Positions 1 to 6,700 of a stretch of 7,469 nucleotides of DNA are shown here, in pieces. The stretch's first letter is position 1, and each line of letters starts with the position of its first letter. The stretch covers positions 1 through 7,469 of the forward strand of contig JALORT010000093.1 in NCBI GenBank assembly GCA_025458755.1, in the 5' to 3' direction. Origin of the DNA: Methylotetracoccus sp. GTDB taxonomy: Bacteria > Pseudomonadota > Gammaproteobacteria > Methylococcales > Methylococcaceae. The notes under the pieces were generated by a model, which worked only from the letters and a program-made list of their open reading frames with translations, did not search any database and was not told the origin of the DNA. The position numbers and the translations under genes were made by a program.

Positions 1-229
1 CGAGTTGGGTGTAAAAGATGGGGCAGGCTCTCTGGCGAAACGCGCGCAGCAGCCATTGGATATGGGGAATCACCGCCGTATCCAGCCGCGCGAAGTAGCC
101 GGCAATTCCGCCTTCAACCCGCGAACTGGAAAGACGGCCGAATGGATGATCGGGCTGCGTGAAGTAGCGCTGCATATCGACGATGACGAGAGCCATCTGT
201 CGAGGACGAACAGGAAACGAGCTCGACAT
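1..229 (-). CDS. Isochorismatase-like cysteine hydrolase, N-terminal part (runs off left edge)
   Basis: Reading the minus strand from an ATG at 229-227 gives 76 open codons up to the window edge, so only the N-terminus is present. The sequence contains ALVIVDMQRYF followed by QPDHPF, then a segment with NxxLL-like spacing ending in LLRAF..RACPIFYTQ. This is the usual start of the isochorismatase/nicotinamidase superfamily: beta-strand 1 carrying the catalytic Asp (D18 in VDMQ), a variable loop, and the helix and strand leading to P(I/V)xYT. The Lys and nucleophilic Cys of the Asp-Lys-Cys triad would lie beyond the edge and cannot be checked. The start is set by a GAGGA six bases upstream; another ATG two codons earlier abuts that GAGGA and is too close. 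The substrate cannot be predicted from this fragment. The gene diverges from the DUF72 gene across 84 bases. Confidence 0.88.
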   Translation of the reverse strand, partial: MSSSFPVRPRQMALVIVDMQRYFTQPDHPFGRLSSSRVEGGIAGYFARLDTAVIPHIQWLLRAFRQRACPIFYTQL

Positions 230-235
230 CAACAT

Positions 236-240
236 TCCTC
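236..240 (-). promoter_or_regulatory. Shine-Dalgarno of the isochorismatase-like gene
   Basis: On the minus strand the sequence is GAGGA, six bases before the ATG at 229. It decides between that ATG and the in-frame ATG at 235-233, which would leave no spacing. Confidence 0.6.
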
Positions 241-313
241 GCGGCTATTGTCCTGGCCCAGACGTGACGAGCTGAGTTCGCATCGTCTTTGTGGCAATAC
301 ACGCAGCAGTCCT

Positions 314-1207
314 ATGAGCAGTATTCTCATCGGCACCGCTTCTTGGACCGACAAGAGCCTGATCGACTCGAAGCTGTTTTATCCGCCCTTGGCCAACACA
401 GCCGAGGAGCGGCTTCGCTATTATGCCAGCCGGTTTCCGCTGGTCGAGGTGGACAGTTCGTACTATGCGCTGCCTTCTGCCCAAAACTCCGTGCTTTGGG
501 TCAGCAGGACGCCGGAGGGCTTCCTGTTCAACATCAAAGCGTTCCGGTTGTTCACGCAGCACCAAACGCCGCCCGCGGCCCTGCCGAAGGACATCCGCGA
601 GGCACTCGGACCGGTCGATTAGAAAAACTTGTACTACAGGGATATTCCTGGAGAGCTCTTGGACGAGCTGTGGGCCCGCTTTCTGTTGGCCCTGCGGCCG
701 CTGCGCGACAGCGGCAAGCCGGGTCTTCTGCTGTTCCAGTTTCCGCCCTGGTTCGTGTACCGGGAATCCAACCTCGCGCATATTCTAGCGTGTCAACGTA
801 GGCTGGATGGGTTGCCGATTGCCGTTGAATTCCGCCACACGTCGTGGTTCGAGGAGAAACGTCGAAGCGCGGTATTCGAGTTCGAGCGGCAGCAAGATTT
901 CGCGCATGTCGTGGCCGACGAACCGCAAGGTTTTGCGAGCAGTATTCCGGCGCTGTGGGAGGTGACCGCCTCGACGGCGATGGTGCGTCTACACGGGAGG
1001 AATGCCGCAACCTGGGACGTACCAGGATTGCCGTCCGCAGCAGAAAGGTTCAAGTACCTGTATTCGAAGTACGAGCTTGCTGATCTGTCCCACCGGGTTC
1101 GGACCCTCGCCTCGGCGGCTATGAGCGTCCACGTGCTGTTCAATAACAATTACGGGGACTATGCCCAGCGGAACGCGATGCGGCTGCGCGAACTTCTCGG
1201 CGTTTGA
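314..1207 (+). pseudogene. DUF72 (YecE-like) protein gene interrupted by an in-frame amber codon
   Basis: From the ATG at 314 there are 102 codons, a TAG at 620-622, then 194 more codons in the same frame to TGA at 1205-1207. Both halves are recognisable DUF72. The first has IGTASWTD near the N-terminus and VEVDSSYYALPS. The second has FQFPPWF, VEFRHTSWF, a VVADEP segment, VRLHGRN and the C-terminal FNNNYGDYAQRNAMRLREL block. Family members are usually 240-300 residues, and the two halves together give 296 residues plus the stop, so nothing but one codon is lost. A single C-to-T change from CAG would produce it; this is an inference. DUF72 proteins are thought to be TIM-barrel-like, with no firmly established reaction. 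Translation could restart at TTG 629, but no ribosome site is visible there, and a half barrel is unlikely to work. The alternatives are amber suppression or a sequencing error. No convincing Shine-Dalgarno precedes 314. Confidence 0.88.
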
Positions 1208-1232
1208 CGAAGGCGTACCGGCGTTTCGTTTT
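1207..1232 (+). terminator. Weak intrinsic terminator after the DUF72 gene
   Basis: Immediately after the stop codon, ACGAAGGCG pairs with CGTTTCGT around a six-base loop. This gives eight pairs, including one G-U pair and a bulged G. The 3' arm ends in T and runs into three more T's, then CC. The T-tract is short, so this is only a weak candidate. Confidence 0.35.
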
Positions 1233-1238
1233 CCTGCG

Positions 1239-1266
1239 TTCGGACGTCGATCCCTTGTGTTAGACT
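1239..1266 (+). promoter_or_regulatory. Possible extended -10 promoter
   Basis: TGTTAGACT at 1258-1266 fits an extended -10 (TGn plus TAGACT, four of six consensus bases). The only -35 candidate is TTCGGA at 1239-1244 with a 16-base spacer, a poor match. If used, it would give a leader of about 285 bases before the Sel1 gene. This is a weak call from sequence resemblance only. Confidence 0.25.
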
Positions 1267-1397
1267 GAGAAAGCGGTGCTGCAGCAGCAAAAGTTCGACC
1301 GCCTTCACGATGTCGATCCTCGCCCGCCGTGAACTCATTGGTCGGCAAGCGCCGTGGAGAGCGCCCACTCAGCACTGACTGGATTGTGGTTTGCCGT

Positions 1398-1417
1398 CTC
1401 GACGAGCATTCGTTGAG
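1398..1417 (+). other. Short hairpin in the leader region of the Sel1 gene
   Basis: CTCGACGA and TCGTTGAG pair over eight positions (one G-U) around the tetraloop GCAT. It lies in the gene-free stretch 1208-1558. It is not an obvious terminator: the nearest T-run (1444-1452) starts 27 bases later. Confidence 0.3.
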
Positions 1418-1491
1418 CTGCCGCGATCAGTGTCACCAAACCTTGTTTTTTTAGTTCACACCGCGGCGTTAACCTTGACGTCTTCCGATGT

Positions 1492-1509
1492 TTTGCGAAC
1501 CTTCGCAAA
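1492..1509. promoter_or_regulatory. Perfect 8-bp-arm palindrome, candidate operator
   Basis: TTTGCGAA at 1492-1499 and TTCGCAAA at 1502-1509 are exact inverted repeats separated by CC, ending 49 bases before the Sel1 gene start. TTGACG at 1475-1480 could be a -35 element. The matching -10 position (17-base spacer) falls inside the palindrome but is a poor match (AACCTT). The symmetry and position suit a dimeric repressor site; no regulator family can be assigned. Confidence 0.4.
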
Positions 1510-1558
1510 TGTCTCGCGGTTTGTCGCGCGTATTGTTTCTTGTAAGTTGATTGATCTG

Positions 1559-2755
1559 ATGTACCTGTCCATGCCAAACAAGTCGCCTCAAGGCCGTAAA
1601 CCGGTCTCCCTGAATGTACTGATCGCGTTTCTTCTGATCGGCGTTGGTGTTGCAGGCGGCATCGTTCTTTGGCCGCACGGCGGCACGACCCTGCAGTCTG
1701 AACCCAACGAGGAACTATCGAACGTGTCATCGGAAGACTGGGGTGCCGTTCGGGCGGATGCGGAGAGGGGCGATCCGGGAGCTCAAACAAGGTTGGGCGA
1801 CTTTTACGCGTCAGGTGAGGGGGGGGCGCCGGACTACGACGAGGCCGTTCACTGGTATCGCCGGGCGGCTGAAGGAGGGTACGCTGCGGCGCAGTACAGT
1901 CTGGGCTTGCTGATGTCGAAAGGGCAGGGAATTCCGCGAGACCACTCGCGAGCTGCGGACTTTTTCCGAAAGGCTGCCGAGCAAGGTTATGTGAAAGCCC
2001 AGTATCAGCTCGGCCTCCTTTACGACGAAGGCTTGGGCGTCCCGCAGGACTACACGGAGGCGGCTCGATGGTATCGCTTGGCGGCGGATCACGGTGAACT
2101 GCTTGCTCAGTTCAACCTGGCTGGCATGTACTTCGAAGGCAACGGGGTTCATCAAGACTATGCGGAAGCGGCGCGGTGGTACCAGCGCGCTGCCGAACGG
2201 GGAGATGCCTTGGCGCAAAACAATCTCGGCGTCATGTACCGAAAAGGTTTAGGTGTCGCCCGGGACTACGAAGAAGCGGTCCGATGGTATCGACAGGCAG
2301 CCGAGCAGGGAGACGCATGGGGGCAGTTCAACCTGGGCAGTATGTATGGAGAGGGACTGGGTGTCCCCCGGGATTACGCCGAGGCGGCCAAATGGTTCCG
2401 CCGTGCGGCTGAGCAGGGCGACGGGGAAGCACAATACAATCTGGGGGTGATGTACTACCGGGGGCAGGGCGTGAATCAGGACTACGCCGAAGCCGCGTCT
2501 TGGCTGGGCAAGGCCGCAGAACAAGGCGGTGTCGATGCTCAGTACAGTCTGGGCGCCATGTATGAAGAGGGTCACGGTGTCCCGCGTGACACGCTCAAGG
2601 CGATGATGTGGTTCGGTCTCGCCGAGCGCCAAGGGCACCCCGAGGCGGGAAAAGCCAAACAGGCACTGCTCAAACGGATGACTCGGGCCGAGATCGAGTC
2701 CGCTCAGCATTTAATCGAACAATGGGAACCGCAGGGCGAGCCTATTCCGGAATGA
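1559..2755 (+). CDS. Membrane-anchored Sel1-repeat (SLR) protein
   Basis: This 398-residue protein has a short basic N-terminus, a single hydrophobic segment at about residues 16-38, a linker of roughly 30 residues, and eight consecutive 36-residue Sel1-like repeats at 71-358. A ninth half-repeat and a helical tail follow. The repeats are very regular: each carries AQ.xLG, a glycine-rich turn such as GLGVPRDY, and EAxxWYRxAAEQG. Sel1 repeats form alpha-alpha solenoids that scaffold protein contacts; they are related to TPRs. The topology suggests an inner-membrane anchor with the solenoid in the periplasm, or an uncleaved signal. The partner is unknown. The frame is open back to 1391, but that part lacks Sel1 or membrane character. 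ATGs at 1559 and 1571 are both possible, and neither has a good Shine-Dalgarno; the longer one is given. The gene stands alone and converges on the rlpA-like gene. Confidence 0.92.
   Translation: MYLSMPNKSPQGRKPVSLNVLIAFLLIGVGVAGGIVLWPHGGTTLQSEPNEELSNVSSEDWGAVRADAERGDPGAQTRLGDFYASGEGGAPDYDEAVHWYRRAAEGGYAAAQYSLGLLMSKGQGIPRDHSRAADFFRKAAEQGYVKAQYQLGLLYDEGLGVPQDYTEAARWYRLAADHGELLAQFNLAGMYFEGNGVHQDYAEAARWYQRAAERGDALAQNNLGVMYRKGLGVARDYEEAVRWYRQAAEQGDAWGQFNLGSMYGEGLGVPRDYAEAAKWFRRAAEQGDGEAQYNLGVMYYRGQGVNQDYAEAASWLGKAAEQGGVDAQYSLGAMYEEGHGVPRDTLKAMMWFGLAERQGHPEAGKAKQALLKRMTRAEIESAQHLIEQWEPQGEPIPE
1769..2632 (+). repeat. Eight degenerate 108-nt tandem repeats encoding Sel1 units
   Basis: Eight units of exactly 36 codons follow one another without gaps. 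Repeats 3, 5, 6 and 7 are most alike in protein sequence (GxGVxxDYxEAxxW). The repeat is clear in protein but diverged in DNA, so it is an old array rather than a recent expansion. Confidence 0.85.
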
Positions 2756-2801
2756 GCAAAGCTGTTGCAGGGTGATATCGTGCGAATGACTCGCGCGCGG
2801 C

Positions 2802-2820
2802 CGCCGGCGATGGGCCGGCG
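2802..2820 (+). other. GC-only hairpin downstream of the Sel1 gene
   Basis: CGCCGGC and GCCGGCG form a perfect seven-pair stem around GATGG, 46 bases after the Sel1 stop codon. There is no T-tract, so it is not a typical intrinsic terminator. It could stabilise the mRNA 3' end or be a REP-like palindrome; a single copy cannot show which. Confidence 0.4.
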
Positions 2821-2940
2821 AACATCAGACCGCGCAACGCACACCTCTTCGCTGACCGGGGGGCAGACGGTAGCGCGAGCTTCCCCGGGACATCCATGTC
2901 CAACCAACGAAGCGGTGCACTCACGCTTTCAAAGACGACC

Positions 2941-2956
2941 CGCTGCATTAGCAGCG
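2941..2956 (+). other. Short perfect hairpin in the convergent gap
   Basis: CGCTGC and GCAGCG pair perfectly around ATTA, and TTGTAAG follows on the plus strand. It lies 11 bases before the longer stem-loop at 2968-3013. It may contribute to transcription ending after the Sel1 gene. Confidence 0.35.
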
Positions 2957-2967
2957 TTGTAAGCTAG

Positions 2968-3013
2968 TAACATCGCCGAAAAATTCGGGCTTTTCCGAGT
3001 TTTTCCGATGTTA
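2968..3013. terminator. Long stem-loop between convergent genes, probable bidirectional terminator
   Basis: TAACATCG (2968-2975), GAAAAA (2978-2983) and TTCGG (2984-2988) pair in order with CGATGTTA (3006-3013), TTTTTC (3000-3005) and CCGAG (2995-2999). This gives a 19-pair stem, including one G-U pair, with a two-C bulge and loop GCTTTT. A smaller hairpin (CCGAA, AAA, TTCGG at 2976-2988) is nested in it and is followed by GCTTTT, resembling an intrinsic terminator for plus-strand transcription. It sits between the Sel1 stop (2755) and the rlpA-like stop (3041). The gap 2756-3040 shows no convincing gene. Confidence 0.6.
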
Positions 3014-3040
3014 GAGTCTTTCATTTCGGTCCGTGGAAGC

Positions 3041-3436
3041 CTATGCGCCACCCCAATTCAGCACTTCGACTTTTACCCGAGCCAGGCCCGCACTCAGGAA
3101 GCCGAGTTCCGTGGCCGCCCGCTTGGACACATCGAGAAGTCGTCCCCGCGGGAGCGGGCCGCGGTCATTCACCCGCAGCTGCACGCTACGGTGATTGCCG
3201 AGATTGGTGACGCGAAGGACCGTGCCCAGTGGGTAGTGGGTACGTACCGTCGCCGCGGTCAGGTCGTGCATGTTGTATCGCTCACCGCTGGCGGTCCGTC
3301 GGCCGTGGAATCGCTCCGCATAGAAGGATGCGGTTCCCACTGTCACGCGGTCCGCGGCGACCGCCTTGACGGTCGGAACGCCACCAAGAAAAGACAACAA
3401 AAACAAAAAGTTGAAGAATCGTTTCGTTAAAATCAT
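3041..3436 (-). CDS. rlpA: RlpA-like double-psi beta-barrel protein
   Basis: This 131-residue protein has an N-terminal signal peptide (KR at 5-6, a hydrophobic stretch to about 22, probable cleavage between 25 and 28) and then a single RlpA-type double-psi beta-barrel. Visible family motifs are GTASFYA, FHGRRTASGERY, LTAA, PLGT, RVTN, RVNDRGP and RGRLLDVS. RlpA proteins act in the periplasm; some, such as that of Pseudomonas aeruginosa, are lytic transglycosylases cutting naked glycan at septa. There is no lipobox cysteine and no C-terminal SPOR domain, so it resembles the short soluble RlpA-like group. By alignment from memory, the active-site Glu (E52) and Asp (D91) are present, but the His after LTAA is replaced by Thr63, with two extra residues before PLGT. 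The ATG at 3436 is fixed by GGAGGT four bases upstream. It stops with TAG. Septal targeting is not supported without SPOR. Confidence 0.9.
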   Translation of the reverse strand: MILTKRFFNFLFLLSFLGGVPTVKAVAADRVTVGTASFYAERFHGRRTASGERYNMHDLTAATVRTHYPLGTVLRVTNLGNHRSVQLRVNDRGPLPRGRLLDVSKRAATELGFLSAGLARVKVEVLNWGGA

Positions 3437-3440
3437 AAGT

Positions 3441-3446
3441 ACCTCC
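3441..3446 (-). promoter_or_regulatory. Strong Shine-Dalgarno of the rlpA-like gene
   Basis: GGAGGT on the minus strand, four bases before the ATG at 3436. It is the best ribosome site in the window and confirms the start. Confidence 0.75.
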
Positions 3447-3453
3447 GTTATCG

Positions 3454-3469
3454 GCGGATATCGGTCCGC
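3454..3469 (-). other. Small hairpin in the predicted rlpA leader
   Basis: GCGGA and TCCGC pair around a six-base loop, between the expected transcription start (near 3469) and the Shine-Dalgarno. A five-pair stem this close to the 5' end could protect the message or be chance. Confidence 0.3.
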
Positions 3470-3475
3470 AGGGTT

Positions 3476-3503
3476 AGGATAAGCGAAAAAGCGTTATTGT
3501 CAA
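3476..3503 (-). promoter_or_regulatory. Sigma70-type promoter of the rlpA-like gene
   Basis: On the minus strand, a perfect -35 TTGACA (3503-3498) is followed by a 16-base spacer and -10 TATCCT (3481-3476, four of six consensus bases). An A/T tract (AAAAATTT) just upstream could act as an UP element. It predicts a start near 3469 and a leader of about 32 bases carrying the Shine-Dalgarno. Confidence 0.68.
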
Positions 3504-3581
3504 AATTTTTGTAGTCCTAGCTTATGATTTTACCGGCTTTGCTGGCTGACGACGCGATGCCGTGCGTGACCGTGAAAGACC

Positions 3582-3594
3582 TCGCGGACCGCGA
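3582..3594. other. Inverted repeat in the gap between the rlpA promoter and glgB
   Basis: TCGCGG, A, CCGCGA is a perfect palindrome with a one-base centre. It lies in 3504-3722, where no convincing gene is seen and no T-tailed terminator for glgB was found. It may be an operator or a chance GC-rich palindrome. Confidence 0.25.
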
Positions 3595-3722
3595 AATCTC
3601 TTGCGTGGCGCGGTTCCGCTCGGCTTAGTTCGGGCAGGAGGGATGTGTAGCGTGCCTTGGCTGCGGCCAGCCCGCTGCCCCCCGGGGTCTCAATGGCGTG
3701 CCGCCGCTGGAGCGACGTCGGA

Positions 3723-6700
3723 TCAGGCGATGGGCGGTGCCGGCCTCAGTATCACTGCGCTCAATGCCGGGAGCGGGAGCGTGATGGAGAACTCGCGCCC
3801 GTGCCATGGCCGTTCCTCCGCTGCAACGGCGGTCAGCGTGGGATTTGTATCGGCGCCTCCGTAACGGCTGGCATTCGTGTTGAAGACCAGCTGGTAATAA
3901 ACCGGAAAAGGAACGCCGATCCGGTGCCACGGTCGTGACACCGACGAGAAATTCATCACGAACAGGAGTGTGTTTCTCGGGTCCTTGGCCTTTCGAAGGA
4001 AGGTGACGACACTCTCCTCGGCGTTGTCCGCTTCCAGCCACTCGAAACCGACCGCTCTGAAGTCGACCTCGAAGAAAGCCGGATCTGAGCGGTAGAGCGA
4101 GTTCAAGTCGCGGACAAAGGCCGCGAGACACCGGTGCGGCTCCCGCTCCAGGAGGTCCCACTCCAAGCTGGCGGCATGATTCCACTCGCCGCGTTGCCCG
4201 AATTCGGCGCCCATGAACAACAGCTTTTTGCCCGGGTGCGCATACATGAACGCGTACAGCAGGCGAAGGTTCGCGAATTGCTCCCATTCGCTGCCGGGCA
4301 TCTTGTTCAGCAGCGAGTGCTTCATGTGCACCACCTCATCATGCGAGAGCGATAGCACATAATTCTCGGCGAAGGCGTAGACGAGACTGAACGTCAATTG
4401 GTGGTGATGGTGCTTGCGGTCCTCCGGGGAGGTGCCGAGGTAGGTGAGGACATCGTGCATCCAGCCCATGTTCCATTTGTAGCCGAAGCCGAGACCGCCT
4501 TGCTCAACGGGTCTCGACACATTCGGCCAAGCGGTCGATTCCTCCGCGATCATCATCACGCCCGGAAAATCCCGATGGACGACGGTATTCGTTTGCCTCA
4601 AAAAGTCGATCGCTTCGAGATTCTCCCTACCGCCGTACTGGTTCGGAATCCAGTCGCCGGGATTGGTGCGCGAGTAGTCGAGATAGAGCATCGACGCTAC
4701 GGCATCGACCCGGAGCCCGTCGAAATGGTAGTGTTCCAACCAGAACAGCGCATTGGCAGTCAGGAAATTGGCGACTTCATGCCGGCCATAATTGAAGATC
4801 AGCGTGCCCCAGTCGCGGTGCTCTCCTTTGCGGGGATCTTCATGCTCATATAGCCCCGTGCCGTCGAACCATGCGAGGCCATGGGCGTCCTTCGGAAAGT
4901 GGCCGGCGACCCAGTCCAGCAGCACGCCGATTCCATTTTGATGACAAAGATCGATGAAATACATCAAGTCTTCCGGCCGGCCATAGCGTGAACTTGGGGC
5001 ATAGTAGCCAGTGACTTGGTAACCCCAGGAGGGTTCGTACGGATACTCAGTGATGGGCAGCAGTTCGATGTGGGTGAAACCCACCTCCTTGACATACGCA
5101 ATCAGCCGTTCGGCCGTTGCCCGGTAACCTGGAGCCTGCCGATCACCGTCCCTCATCCACGATCCGATATGAACCTCGTAAATGGTGAGCGGTTGCTCCC
5201 AGGTGCGGGTACGGCGTCTCTGTTCCATCCACGTCTGATCCTGCCATGGATGAGCGCCTTGCAGACGGTAAACGATGCTGGCGGTAGCCGGTGACACCTC
5301 GGCATAGAAGGCGTAGGGATCGGCCTTCAAATAGGTATGGCCATTGCGGGCGCGAATTTCGAACTTATAAATCTCCCCCTCACCCAGCTCAGGGATGAAA
5401 ATCTCCCAGACGCCGGATAGGCCGTGCCGATGCATCGGGTGGCGCCGCCCGTCCCACCGGTTGAATGGGCCGACCACGCTGACGCCGTCGGCGCTCGGCG
5501 CCCAGAGCGAAAAACGGACGCCGGTCGTTTCGCCATGGCATCGCAGGTGTGCTCCGAGCTTGTCGTAAATGCGGTAGTGCCGGCCGGCGCCGAATAGCCG
5601 TTGATCCATATCGGAGAATTCGAAGACGGTAAACGCGTAGGGGTCTAGCCGTTCTTCGCAGCGTCCGTCTCCATCCAGTATTATCAACCGGTAGGCTTGG
5701 CTGCATTCGTCACTATCGCTCAGCGTTGTTTCAAACAGGCCGTCGCCGTGGATGCGGTGAAGCTCGTACAGAAGCCGCGGGTCTTCAGGGAACCTGACCC
5801 AGGCGCGGTCGGCGCCGGGGAGCATCGCGCGGATGGTCAATTCGCGTGTGTTGGCTAAGTAACGGGGGCCGAGGAGGGCGTGCGGGTGATCATGCCGGCC
5901 GGCGACCAGCCGCGCGACTTCGTGCTCCGATAGTCGGAGAAGCGCTCCTTCTTCGCGCACAAAGATGGGCACACCAGCAAACTCTTCGGGGTCCAGTTCG
6001 GCCAGTTGTCGAATTACACGAGCGGTGCGAAGATCGGTTCGCCAGCCGTCGGCGTGATAACACGTGAACCAATACCTTGCATTCGACAGCAGAAAACTTC
6101 GCACTTCAGGCTTGTTGATATCGAGGACGTTCGCCGCTGCATCACTGTCGGTTTCGAAGAGCGGTGAGCCGTCGAACCACGCCAATTCTGAATATCGTTG
6201 CGGTGCCGTTGAATCTGGAACGGGTAGGATCACAGCGAGACCAGCACGATGGCAGCCGTCGATGAACGCCATCAGGCGTTCTGGTGTTTGGCGATCCTCG
6301 CTCGGTGCGAACACGCCAGCATTTTTCGAAGAATGCCCGTCAGGCTCCGTGGTCAGCTCTACATGGGTGGTTCCCAGCTTGCGCCACTCGGTGAGCGCGG
6401 CGGCCATAGCCGGTCCCGTTACCCCGCTCAGATCGTCACCGAGTTCGCCGGATGTAGCGGAGGAGAGCCGGTCGAACCGGCGGATGACCAAGTGAGCGTG
6501 GTTCGTCAGGCGCGCGCGTTCACCGTTCATCCATGCCGCGTCGGACCAGCAAAATGTCCGCTCGAGGTTCGTGACGATCGATGCGGTCGCGGGCGCGAGT
6601 TCGGTCCGGCGGGCAAATGGGTCGCCTTTCAGGAAAACGTGACCCTGGGACGACCGGATCTCGAATTTGTAAAGATCCCCTTCGCTGACGTCAGGAACGA

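Noticed and set aside
5..313. Plus-strand open frame extending the DUF72 gene upstream
   Set aside because: It lies opposite the isochorismatase-like gene, whose motifs are unmistakable, and its own translation shows no DUF72 features. The ATG at 314 begins right at the family's N-terminus.
620..622. Genome-wide recoding of TAG as sense
   Set aside because: Only one gene shows it, and the rlpA-like gene uses TAG as a normal stop at its domain end. One case cannot support recoding.
1310..1378. 22-codon ORF upstream of the Sel1 gene, possible leader peptide
   Set aside because: There is no Shine-Dalgarno, no regulatory codon run and no attenuator-like structure linked to it.
1444..1452. T-run resembling the end of a terminator
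   Set aside because: No stable GC-rich stem lies directly upstream; the nearest hairpin ends 26 bases before it.
1769..2632. Periodic repeats considered as a CRISPR or satellite array
   Set aside because: The 108-nt period is in frame and encodes Sel1 units; there are no constant repeats with unique spacers.
2742..2962. Small open frames on both strands in the convergent gap
   Set aside because: Neither has a ribosome site or recognisable motifs, and the minus-strand one overlaps the Sel1 3' end.
3659..3672. Hairpin GGCTG/CAGCC near the glgB 3' end, considered as its terminator
   Set aside because: It has only five pairs and no T-tract follows on the minus strand.
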